64,000 bases of DNA, from the NCBI RefSeq assembly GCF_015277815.1, contig NZ_CP063813.1, forward strand, positions 2,604,001 through 2,668,000, read 5' to 3'. Both the position numbers and the translations under genes were made by a program. The notes below the pieces were generated by a model. It saw nothing but the letters and a program-made list of their open reading frames with translations. It was not told the origin of the DNA and ran no database searches. Positions 49,299 through 56,791 of the stretch are shown one piece after another. The number at the start of each line of letters is the position of its first letter. Position 1 is the stretch's first letter. The DNA comes from Microbacterium atlanticum (GTDB lineage: Bacteria > Actinomycetota > Actinomycetes > Actinomycetales > Microbacteriaceae).

Positions 49299-50209
49299 GC
49301 GCGTTCTCCTTCTTCGGCGCCGCGGCGCGACGGTGCGCCGGCGCTGTGGCTGCCGTGGGTTCGGGGCACCACGATCATCGGTACGGGAAGCTCGTGCAGC
49401 ATCTTCGCCGCGGTCGAGCCGAGGAAGAGCCGGCGCGGCTGCGCGAGGCGGCTGGAGCCGACCACGGCGAGCTCGCTGGGCTCCCACGACAGGTGGGACA
49501 CCGCGTCTTCGATGCTGTCGCCGAGCGCGACCACCGAATCGGCCTTGATGCCCTTCGGCAGCGCGGCGCGCACGTGCACGTAGACCTCGTCGGCGTGCTG
49601 TGCGGCCGATTCGTTGCCGGCGAGGCCGGCGGGCAGGTCGAGGGCGACCAGCGACACCAGACGCAGCTCGGCGCCGGTCGCCTTGGCAAGAGCGATGCTC
49701 TCGTCCAGCAGCACGTCGGCGCCCGGGCGCAGCCCGATCGCGGCGGTGATGCGGCTGACGCCGGACGTCGGATCGATGCGGCGGGTGCCCTCCGGCGCGA
49801 GCGCCACCGGGACGTCGGCGGAGTGGAGGAGCTCGCTGGCCACGGTCCCCAGGCGGTGGCGGCCGCGCAGCCCGCCGTTGGCCGCGCCGACCACGATCAG
49901 CGAGGCGCCGTACTCGTGCGCGCTGTCGAGCAGTCCTTCGGCGAAGGACTCGGCCCGCCTCACGTGCGTCTCGTGCGCGACGCCGTCGACGACCCGCTCC
50001 GAGGCCTGGGCGAGCCACGCCTCGGCCTGCTCCTCGAGGTATCGGTCGTACGAGGCGTTGGGAGGCGTGATGACGCTGCGCTCCTCGCTGGGGAGCACGA
50101 CGACGAGGTCGAGCGCGGCATCCGTCGCCCTGGCCAGGCGCACCCCGAGCGAGAGCGCGTCGGCTCCCGCATCCGTCGCGGTGTATCCGACGACGATCCG
50201 AGCGCTCAT
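49295..50209 (-). CDS. Tandem UspA-domain universal stress protein
   Basis: 304 residues with two UspA folds (~1-145 and ~150-285). Each starts with the beta strand/Asp pattern (RIVVGYTATDAGADALSLGVRLARA and ITAAIGLRPGADVLLDESIALAKA) and ends with the nucleotide loop region VVGAANGGLRGRHRLGTVASELLHSADVPV and VVGSSRLAQPRRLFLGSTAAKMLHELPVPM. It overlaps the oxidase gene upstream and the permease gene downstream by 4 bases each, so it is an integral operon member; fused or linked Usp domains are known for APC permeases and may regulate them. Confidence 0.88.
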   Translation of the reverse strand: MSARIVVGYTATDAGADALSLGVRLARATDAALDLVVVLPSEERSVITPPNASYDRYLEEQAEAWLAQASERVVDGVAHETHVRRAESFAEGLLDSAHEYGASLIVVGAANGGLRGRHRLGTVASELLHSADVPVALAPEGTRRIDPTSGVSRITAAIGLRPGADVLLDESIALAKATGAELRLVSLVALDLPAGLAGNESAAQHADEVYVHVRAALPKGIKADSVVALGDSIEDAVSHLSWEPSELAVVGSSRLAQPRRLFLGSTAAKMLHELPVPMIVVPRTHGSHSAGAPSRRGAEEGERA

Positions 50210-51585
50210 CGGCGGGCCGCCTCGACGATGTTGCCGGCGACGAGGCGACCCATGCGGATCGCGCCGTCGACGTGCTGGTAGCCGGCGCCGGCCATGTCGC
50301 TGCAGGCGAAGTGGATGGGGCCGACCGGGGTGCGCAGGTCGGCGCCGTAGCGCGCGAGTCCGCCCAGGTCGAAGCTCGCGGCGTACGCTCCGCGGGTCCA
50401 CTCCTCGGCGCCCCAGTCGCTCTCGAAGTAGACCAGCGGTTCCTTCGCCTCCGGGCCGTAATAGTGCGAGAGCGACTCGAGGATGCGCTTCCTGCGCTCC
50501 TCTGCCGACACCCGGAACAGGTCGTCGGCGTTGCGATCGGAGACGAATCCGACGAGCGTGCCGCGCTCGTCGCCGTGGTTGGTGTTGTCGTACGCCTCGT
50601 GCGAGATCTCGTACGGGCTGAAGGCGGTGCCGGACAGCCCCTGCTCCCGCCAGAACGGGCGGTCGTACACGGCGTGCACCTTGATGACGAAGCCCATCGA
50701 GATGTGCTGGTGCATCTGCTGCTTGAGGCGGGGAAGCGCCGGCTGGAACTCGATCCACGGGTACAGGATCGGAGCGTGCGCGAGCACGACGAAGCGGGCG
50801 CGCACGTGGAGGCCCTGGTCGGTGACGACCCGCACCCCGGTCCCGGAGCCCGTGGACGGATCGGACCAGTGCACCTCGTTCACCGGCTGGCCGAGCAGGA
50901 CGTCGTCGCCCAGACGCTCGGCGAGCAGGAGCGGGACCTGCTGCAGTCCGCCGACGACGCGCTCGTCGAGGATGAAGTCGGCGTCCACCAGGTGCGAGAA
51001 GCTGCCCGCGCTGGCGGCCATGAGCAGCGCCTGCAGCGTCGAGAACGCGTAGGCGGGCTTGGTCAGCATCGCGCCGGCGATGAACAGCGCGATGTTGTCG
51101 CGCGCCTCCTGGTCGTCGGTCTGGGCTTCCAGCCACGCCTCGAACGAGACGCGGTCGAGCTCCTCGGCATCGGGGTGCTCCCACGGCCTGTCGGGGTCGA
51201 TCTCGGCGACCATGCCGTCGAGCACCTCGATGAGGCGAACGATCTCGCTCTCGGTCTCGGGCCCGACCGGGAAGATCTCGCCGGTGAAGCGCTTGAGCTC
51301 GCCGTCGCGGCCGATGTAGACCGAGTCGCCCTCGCGATAGCGGCTGTACGTCTCGAGCCCCAGCTCCGCCAGGGTCTCCTTGAGGGCGTCCTGATCGGGC
51401 GAGACCCACTGGCCGCCGACCTCCAGCATCGCCCCGTCGACGACGTCGGTCCACAGCCGCCCTCCGACGCGGTCGCGCGCCTCGAGGACGATGACAGACA
51501 GGCCCGCCTTCCTCAACTCGTTGGCGGCGGTCAGGCCGGCGGCGCCGGCGCCGACGATCACGACGTCTCGGCTCAGCTCGGTCAT
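50206..51585 (-). CDS. puo: Flavin amine oxidase, probable putrescine oxidase
   Basis: 459 residues from ATG 51585 with GAAGGAG RBS. Monoamine oxidase fold: FAD loop VVIVGAGAAGLTAANELRKAGLSVIVLEARDRVGGR, MLEVGGQWVSPDQ, SMGFVIKVHAVYDRPFWREQGLSG and the C-terminal flavin-binding GAGYQHVDGAIRMGRLVAGNI. It resembles actinobacterial putrescine oxidases, which turn putrescine into 4-aminobutanal, ammonia and H2O2. Neighbours gabT, gabD and an APC permease support this; tyramine-type amines remain possible. Confidence 0.85.
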   Translation of the reverse strand: MTELSRDVVIVGAGAAGLTAANELRKAGLSVIVLEARDRVGGRLWTDVVDGAMLEVGGQWVSPDQDALKETLAELGLETYSRYREGDSVYIGRDGELKRFTGEIFPVGPETESEIVRLIEVLDGMVAEIDPDRPWEHPDAEELDRVSFEAWLEAQTDDQEARDNIALFIAGAMLTKPAYAFSTLQALLMAASAGSFSHLVDADFILDERVVGGLQQVPLLLAERLGDDVLLGQPVNEVHWSDPSTGSGTGVRVVTDQGLHVRARFVVLAHAPILYPWIEFQPALPRLKQQMHQHISMGFVIKVHAVYDRPFWREQGLSGTAFSPYEISHEAYDNTNHGDERGTLVGFVSDRNADDLFRVSAEERRKRILESLSHYYGPEAKEPLVYFESDWGAEEWTRGAYAASFDLGGLARYGADLRTPVGPIHFACSDMAGAGYQHVDGAIRMGRLVAGNIVEAARR

Positions 51586-51620
51586 TCGGACTCCTTCGTC
51601 AGTCGGGTCATTCGTCTTGG

Positions 51621-51707
51621 TCGCCCAAACCACCTCTTCTCGCCGAATCCACCCGGTTCTGCGCGACCATCACGGGTGGTCTCGCCGAGAAGGGGTGGTT
51701 CGGGCGA
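51621..51707. repeat. Long imperfect hairpin between gabT and puo
   Basis: The outer arms 51621-51642 and 51686-51707 pair with two mismatches over 22 bp (TCGCCC.AACCACC.CTTCTCG type), and an inner CCACCCG/CGGGTGG stem (51649-51655, 51673-51679) nests inside. It lies after the gabT stop and before puo and could attenuate readthrough or protect the gabT mRNA. Confidence 0.65.
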
Positions 51708-51772
51708 TGGAGACGGAGGGCGGGGGTGGATGCCTCGGCCCGGCGGGTTCGCACGGGCCGCGGCATCCGCGA

Positions 51773-53134
51773 TCATGAAGCGGCGAGCGCCGCGGCGACC
51801 ACGTCGAGGCCCTCGTGGAGCAGATCGTCGGTGATCGACAGGGGCGGCAGGAAGCGGATCACGTTCCCGTAGGTGCCGCAGGTGAGCACGATGACGCCTT
51901 GGGCGATGCACGCCTTGGCGACCGCGGCGGTGAGCGCGGCATCCGGCTCGCCCGTCGCGGGATCGACGAACTCGGCGGCGATCATCGCGCCGTGCCCGCG
52001 CACGTCGCCGACGCGCGGGTCGGTCGCCTGCAGCTGCGTGAGGCGGCCCGTGAGGATCTCCTGGATCTCGGCGGCGCGCTCGAGCATCCCGTCGTTCTCG
52101 AAGACGTCGATGGCCGCCAGCGCGGCCGCGCAGGCGATCGGGTTCCCCCCGTAGGTGCCGCCGAGGCCGCCCGCGTGCGAGGCGTCCATGATCTCGGCGC
52201 GGCCGGTGACGGCGGCGAGCGGCAGGCCACCGGCGATGCCCTTGGCGGTCGTGATCAGGTCGGGGACGATGCCGAAGACCTCGCTGGCGAACATGCGGCC
52301 GGTGCGGGCGAAGCCGGTCTGGATCTCGTCGGCGATGAAGACGACGCCGTTCGCGCGGCACCAGTCGACGATGGCCGGGAGGAACCCGTCCGCCGGGACG
52401 ATGAAGCCGCCCTCGCCCTGGATCGGCTCGATGATCACCGCGGCGAGGTTGTCGGCGCCCACCTGCTTCTCGATGAGCGAGATGGCCTTCCTCGCCGCCT
52501 CCGGGCCGCTGAGGCCGTCGCGGAACGGGTAGGACAGCGGGGCGCGGTAGATCTCCGACGCGAACGGGCCGAAGCCGTGCTTGTAGGGCATCGACTTCGC
52601 CGTGAGGGCCATCGTGAGGTTGGTGCGGCCGTGGTAGCCGTGGTCGAAGGCGACGACGGCCGGCTTGCCGGTGTACTTGCGGGCGATCTTGACGGCGTTC
52701 TCCACCGCCTCGGCGCCCGAGTTGAACAGCGCGCTCTTCTTGGCGTGGTCGCCGGGCGTGATGCGGTTGAGCGCCTCGGCGACCGATACGTACGAGTCGT
52801 ACGGCGCGATCATGAAGCATGTGTGCGTGAACTGGGCGACCTGCTCCTGCACCGCCGCGACCACCTTCGGGTGCGCGTTGCCGATCGTGGTGACTGCGAT
52901 GCCCGACCCCAGGTCGATGAGCGAGTTGCCGTCAGCGTCGACGATGACGCCGCCGCCGGCCGCGACCGCGTGCACAGGGGCCGTGTGACCCACGCCCGCG
53001 GCGACGGCGCCCGCCTTGCGGTCCAGCAGCTCCTGCGACCGGGGCCCGGGGATGCTCGTCACCAGGCGACGCTCCTGCGGCAGGGTGGGACCGCCGAGGG
53101 GCGTTTCGGTGAGGGTGTCGGCTGCGCTGCTCAT
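51773..53134 (-). CDS. gabT: 4-aminobutyrate--2-oxoglutarate transaminase
   Basis: 453 residues. Class III PLP aminotransferase: GGVIVDADGNSLIDLGSGIAVTTIGNAHPKVV, ALFNSGAEAVENAVKIAR, ADEIQTGFARTGRMFA with Asp269, and the Schiff-base Lys298 in LITTAKGIAGG. It converts GABA to succinic semialdehyde. No RBS is seen; TACGCT (53142-53147) lies exactly 7 nt before the ATG, so the mRNA is probably leaderless. First gene of the polyamine/GABA run and divergent from the PucR gene. Confidence 0.93.
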   Translation of the reverse strand: MSSAADTLTETPLGGPTLPQERRLVTSIPGPRSQELLDRKAGAVAAGVGHTAPVHAVAAGGGVIVDADGNSLIDLGSGIAVTTIGNAHPKVVAAVQEQVAQFTHTCFMIAPYDSYVSVAEALNRITPGDHAKKSALFNSGAEAVENAVKIARKYTGKPAVVAFDHGYHGRTNLTMALTAKSMPYKHGFGPFASEIYRAPLSYPFRDGLSGPEAARKAISLIEKQVGADNLAAVIIEPIQGEGGFIVPADGFLPAIVDWCRANGVVFIADEIQTGFARTGRMFASEVFGIVPDLITTAKGIAGGLPLAAVTGRAEIMDASHAGGLGGTYGGNPIACAAALAAIDVFENDGMLERAAEIQEILTGRLTQLQATDPRVGDVRGHGAMIAAEFVDPATGEPDAALTAAVAKACIAQGVIVLTCGTYGNVIRFLPPLSITDDLLHEGLDVVAAALAAS

Positions 53135-53201
53135 GGAGGGGAGCGTATGTCGGCCGCTTTCGCCGTCGCACCCTCCCGGCTGTACATTCTCGGCGTTGTG
53201 C

Positions 53202-53216
53202 TGTACGAGCCGTACA
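53202..53216. promoter_or_regulatory. Candidate PucR operator in the gabT-pucR region
   Basis: TGTACG-AGC-CGTACA is a perfect dyad with 6-bp arms; another TGTAC half-site lies 21 bp upstream (53181-53185). The dyad overlaps the TACACT -10 box of pucR (53213-53218), fitting autoregulation and control of gabT from the same 91-bp region. Confidence 0.6.
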
Positions 53217-53225
53217 CTCGACGTC

Positions 53226-54758
53226 ATGGACGCCGACGCTCCGACGCTGCGCGCGCTGCTCGCCCGTAGAGACCTCCGGCTCTCGCTCGCCGTCGACGAG
53301 GTCGACCCGGCGGCGCTCGACCGTGCGATCCGGTGGGTGCACAGCACGGACCTCCTCGACCCCACGCCGTTCCTCTCCGAGGGACTCGTGCTGCTGACCA
53401 CCGGGACGCAGTTCCCCCTCGAAGGCGATGACGGCCAGAACGCCGACGTCTATCGCGCGTACGTGCGCCGGCTCGCCGCTCGCGGCGTGGTCGGCCTCGG
53501 CTTCGGCACCGAGGTCGCGCGCGCCGGCATCCCCGCGGCGCTCGTGGAGGCATGTCAGGACGAGCGGATGCCGCTGTTCGAGGTCCCATACCGCACGCCC
53601 TTCATCGCCGTGGCACGGGCCAACGCCGAGGCGATCGCGGCCGAGGCGTATGCCCGGCGAAGCTGGGCGCTAGCCGCGCAGCGGGCGATCGCGCTCGCGG
53701 CGCTCCGGCCGGACGGACTGGGAGCGACCGTCGCGGAGCTGGCGAAGCAGCTGGACACCTGGGTGGGGATGTTCGACGCGGCAGGCGAGCTGTCGCGCGA
53801 GCACCCGGCCGGCGCTCTCGGGGCCGAGACCGCGGCCGCGCTGCAGCGGGAGGTGACCGGCGTGCTTCATCGCGGGGCGCGCGCGGGCTCGTCGCTGCGC
53901 ATCGGCGAGACTCCGTTCACGCTGCAGACCCTGGGCCGCGGCGGGCACCTCCGCGGCGTCATCGCCATCGCCGCCGGCGACCTCGACCAGGAGGGCCGGG
54001 TGGTCGTCACCGCCGTCATCGCGATGGCGGGGCTCGCGCTCGAGCAGCAGCAGGGCCTCGGCCGAGCACGCTCGGCCCTGCGGGCCGGGCTGGTGCAGTC
54101 GCTGATGACCGGCGACCCGGGCCTCGCACGGCGCACTTCGCGAGAGCTGTGGGGGCCGCTGCCGCCGGCGCCGGTGCGGGTGGGCGTGACGGATGCCGCG
54201 GCCGCGCGCGTCGACGGCATCGCTGAGCTGCTCGAGCTGTGGGCGGAGGAGAAGCGCGGCGCGCTGTTCTTCGGCCGCAGCGACGACGGGCTCGTTCTCG
54301 TCGTGCCGGCGGAGGACCGCTCGAGCCTGGCGGAGCTGGTCGACCGCTTCGACGTGCGCGTGGGCCTGTCGGACCCGGCAGGCTACGACGGCTTCGCCGC
54401 GGCGCTCGGTCAGGCCCGCGTCGCCCGTGACCGCGGCACGGCAGGGGTCACCGCGTTCGCCGACGTCTCGCGCGCAGGCGTGCTGTCGGCGCTGGGCGAC
54501 GAGGCGCGGGCCCTCGCGCGCGCCGAGCTCGCACCGCTCGTCGACCACGACGGCGCCCAGGGCACGCGGCTCGTCGAGACGCTGCAGGTGTGGCTCGACG
54601 AGGACTGCTCGCACGAGGCATCCGCTCGATCCCTCGGCGTGCACCGCCACACGGTGCGGACGCGGCTCGCCTTGGCCGAGCGGGTGCTCGGGCGGGATCT
54701 GTCGTCATTCGCGACGCGCGCCGAGCTGTGGGCCGCGCTGCGCGCCCTGGAGGACTGA
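53226..54758 (+). CDS. PucR family transcriptional regulator (GABA/polyamine operon)
   Basis: 510 residues. N-terminal PucR domain (TLRALLARRDLRLSLAVDEVDPAALDRAIRWVHSTDLLDPTPFLSEGLVLLTTG), a central region, and a C-terminal CdaR-type helix-turn-helix LVETLQVWLDEDCSHEASARSLGVHRHTVRTRLALAERVLG. PucR proteins act as ligand-dependent activators of nitrogen compound catabolism; GabR-like members control gabTD in actinobacteria. Divergence from gabT supports this target. ATG 53226 lies 7 nt after TACACT, a leaderless start. Confidence 0.9.
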   Translation: MDADAPTLRALLARRDLRLSLAVDEVDPAALDRAIRWVHSTDLLDPTPFLSEGLVLLTTGTQFPLEGDDGQNADVYRAYVRRLAARGVVGLGFGTEVARAGIPAALVEACQDERMPLFEVPYRTPFIAVARANAEAIAAEAYARRSWALAAQRAIALAALRPDGLGATVAELAKQLDTWVGMFDAAGELSREHPAGALGAETAAALQREVTGVLHRGARAGSSLRIGETPFTLQTLGRGGHLRGVIAIAAGDLDQEGRVVVTAVIAMAGLALEQQQGLGRARSALRAGLVQSLMTGDPGLARRTSRELWGPLPPAPVRVGVTDAAAARVDGIAELLELWAEEKRGALFFGRSDDGLVLVVPAEDRSSLAELVDRFDVRVGLSDPAGYDGFAAALGQARVARDRGTAGVTAFADVSRAGVLSALGDEARALARAELAPLVDHDGAQGTRLVETLQVWLDEDCSHEASARSLGVHRHTVRTRLALAERVLGRDLSSFATRAELWAALRALED

Positions 54759-54801
54759 GCGCTTCCCCTCTTTCCTGGCCCTCCTCGTCTGCCCGTCCCC
54801 G

Positions 54802-54859
54802 CGACTCGCCAAGACACGCCGGGCAGGCGTAGGCGGCTCCGGCGTGTTCTGGCGAGTCG
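54802..54859. repeat. 58-bp hairpin unit 1
   Basis: Starts CGACTCGCCAAGACACGCCGG and ends with its near reverse complement (19 of 21 pair), the loop being GGCGTAGGCGG-type. Followed at 54862-54882 by G-runs of 6, 5, 3 and 3 that fit a G-quadruplex. Confidence 0.85.
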
Positions 54860-54910
54860 ACGGGGGGACGGGGGCGGGCGGGCGAGGGTGGGCCGAGCGG
54901 GTCCGGCCCG

Positions 54911-54968
54911 CGACTCGCCAAGACACGCCGGGCAGGCGCGGGCGCCTCCGGCGTGTTCTGGCGAGTCG
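54911..54968. repeat. 58-bp hairpin unit 2
   Basis: Same length and arms as unit 1; the inner loop is AGGCGCGGGCGCCT, itself a perfect small stem, so the whole unit can form one long hairpin. Followed by G-runs at about 54971-54996. Confidence 0.85.
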
Positions 54969-55005
54969 ACGGGGCGGGGGGACGGGGGCGGGCGGGCCCG
55001 GCCCG

Positions 55006-55063
55006 CGACTCGCCAAGACACGCCGGGCGGGCGTGGGCGCCTCCGGCGTGTTCTGGCGAGTCG
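55006..55063. repeat. 58-bp hairpin unit 3
   Basis: Same arms; differs from unit 2 at two inner positions. Followed by the longest G-rich tract, 55064-55122. Unit starts are spaced 109 and 95 bp. Confidence 0.85.
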
Positions 55064-55201
55064 ACGGGGGCGGGCGGGGGCGAGCGGGGGTGGCCCGGGC
55101 GGGCCGGGGGGTGGGCCGCGGGAGACTTCGGCCGAGCGCGCAGGTGCTTCCCGACAGATCGGCCGAAGGCGAGGTCGCGTCTGCAGGGCAGGATGAAGGG
55201 C

Positions 55202-56602
55202 ATGAGCGCGCCGACGCCCGAGAACCCGGTCCGCAACGGCGAGGTGTCGTGGTGGTGGCGCGACCTCGGTGGGACGCCGCCGGCGCGCGCGCCGCTTCCC
55301 GGCGATCTCGAGGCCGACGTCGCGATCGTCGGCGCGGGCTACACCGGCCTGTGGACCGCCTACTACCTCAAGCGCGCGCAGCCCGACCTGCGGGTGGTCG
55401 TGCTCGAGCAGCGCTTCGCCGGCTTCGGAGCCTCCGGTCGCAACGGCGGCTGGCTCACCAACACGGTCACGGGCGGGCGCGACCGCTATGCCCGCACCCA
55501 CGGCCGGGATGCGGCCATCGCGCAGCAGCGGGCGCTCAACGACACCGTCGATGAGGTGGTCGCCGTCGCCGCTCGCGAGGACATCGAAGCCGACGTGGTC
55601 AAGGGCGGCGAGCTCGGCGTCGCCCGCTCCCCTGCCCAGCTGGCGCGCCTGCAGGCGGCCGTCCGCGACGAGCAGTCGTGGCCGCACACGGACGTGGAGG
55701 TGCTGGATGCCGCCGCGACGGCGTCGAAGATCCGCATCGCGAGCGCCGTGGGTGGCGTCTGGCACCCGCATTGCGCGCGGATCCACCCGGCGAAGCTGGT
55801 GCGCGGACTCGCCGAGGCGGTCGAGCGGATGGGCGTGACCATCCACGAGCAGACCCGCGTGCGCGAGATCGCACCCGGCCGGGCCGTCACCGAGCGAGGC
55901 GTCGTCCGTGCCGACCACGTGCTGCGGGCCACCGAGGGGTTCACGGCCGACCTGCGCGGCGAGCACCGCACCTGGCTGCCGATGAACTCGTCGATGATCG
56001 TGACGGAGCCGCTTCCGTCGTCGTTCTGGGACAACGTCGGATGGACCGGCCGCGAAACGCTCGGCGACTTCGCCCACGTCTACATGTACGCCCAGCGCAC
56101 CGCCGACGACCGCATCGCGTTCGGAGGCCGAGGTGTGCCGTACCGCTACGGCTCCCGGGTCGACACCGACGGCACGACGCAGGCGCGTACGATCGCGTCA
56201 CTGACGCGGCTGCTGCGGGACTTCTTCCCGGATGCCTCGGCCACGCCGATCGCGCACGCCTGGGCCGGCGTGCTCGGCGTGCCGCGCGACTGGGCGTCGA
56301 CCGTCGGGCACGACCGGGCCACCGGCCTCGGATGGGCGGGCGGCTACGTCGGCACCGGCGTGACGGCGACGAACCTCGCGGGGCGGACCCTCGCCGATCT
56401 CGTCCTCGGCCGCGACACCGACCTCGCCCGCCTGCCGTGGGTAGGACACCGAGCGCGGCGCTGGGAGATGGAGCCGCTGCGCTGGACGGCGGTGCACGCC
56501 ATCTACGCCGCCTACCACGCGGCCGACCGGTTCGAGGCATCCGGATCCTCTGCCCGCACCGCCTGGCCGGCGCACGTCGCCGATCTCGTCGCCGGCCGCT
56601 GA
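55202..56602 (+). CDS. FAD-dependent amine oxidoreductase, PuuB/DAO family
   Basis: 466 residues from ATG 55202, with AGGA 8 bases upstream; an ATG 9 bases earlier is possible. D-amino acid oxidase-type flavoprotein: EADVAIVGAGYTGLWTAYYLKRAQPDLRVVVLEQRFAGFGASGRNGGWL and, near the C-terminus, GWAGGYVGTGVTATNLAGRTLADL. It matches the gamma-glutamylputrescine oxidase/PuuB-like group. With GabT, GabD and Puo nearby it may oxidise another amine or glutamylated polyamine, but no PuuA ligase is in the window. Confidence 0.85.
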   Translation: MSAPTPENPVRNGEVSWWWRDLGGTPPARAPLPGDLEADVAIVGAGYTGLWTAYYLKRAQPDLRVVVLEQRFAGFGASGRNGGWLTNTVTGGRDRYARTHGRDAAIAQQRALNDTVDEVVAVAAREDIEADVVKGGELGVARSPAQLARLQAAVRDEQSWPHTDVEVLDAAATASKIRIASAVGGVWHPHCARIHPAKLVRGLAEAVERMGVTIHEQTRVREIAPGRAVTERGVVRADHVLRATEGFTADLRGEHRTWLPMNSSMIVTEPLPSSFWDNVGWTGRETLGDFAHVYMYAQRTADDRIAFGGRGVPYRYGSRVDTDGTTQARTIASLTRLLRDFFPDASATPIAHAWAGVLGVPRDWASTVGHDRATGLGWAGGYVGTGVTATNLAGRTLADLVLGRDTDLARLPWVGHRARRWEMEPLRWTAVHAIYAAYHAADRFEASGSSARTAWPAHVADLVAGR

Positions 56603-56636
56603 CACCCGCGGGAGGCCGCGCGCGCCGGCCTTCGCC

Positions 56637-56710
56637 GAGCGCACGGCCTGGCAGCGAGCGCACGACCTCCCAGCGCCACCAAGCCGGACGCTCGACGCGA
56701 GCCCGTGTAT
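56637..56710. repeat. Dispersed palindromic element, copy D
   Basis: Direct motifs GAGCGCACGGCCTG (56637) and GAGCGCACGACCTC (56656) match the copies at 28.9-30.9 kb; the right half is degenerate. It lies between the convergent PuuB-like and ramB genes. The gap up to 56791 also has several CCGCACGACCGCGCGACC-like runs and no gene. Confidence 0.6.
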
Positions 56711-56791
56711 TCGCCGGCGGCCGACCGCGCGACCCGGCGCCGCACGACGCGCGGCCCGCCGCCGCACGACCGCGCGACCCGCCGCGGCACC

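Larger units (their letters stand above)
54759..55201. other. 443-bp gap holding three tandem hairpins and G-rich spacers
   Basis: No gene is credible here: frames that cross it read low-complexity Arg/Pro/Gly sequence. It is filled by three 58-bp palindromic units and G-tract runs. The last 90 bp before 55202 lead to the PuuB-like start. Confidence 0.8.

Noticed and set aside
47694..49583. 629-codon plus-strand frame opposite the APC permease
   Set aside because: His/Arg/Glu-rich shadow; the minus strand has a typical 12-helix permease.
50272..51834. 520-codon plus-strand frame opposite puo
   Set aside because: A shadow of the amine oxidase gene, crossing a hairpin region; no recognisable domain.
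54802..55063. Possible CRISPR array at the tandem repeats
   Set aside because: Only three units, each a 58-bp palindrome, with G-rich spacers of 51 and 37 bp that resemble each other, and no cas genes in the window.
54410..56077. 555-codon minus-strand ORF across the hairpin region
   Set aside because: Reads through palindromes and G-rich spacers with a Pro/Arg-rich product, opposite the real PuuB-like and pucR genes.
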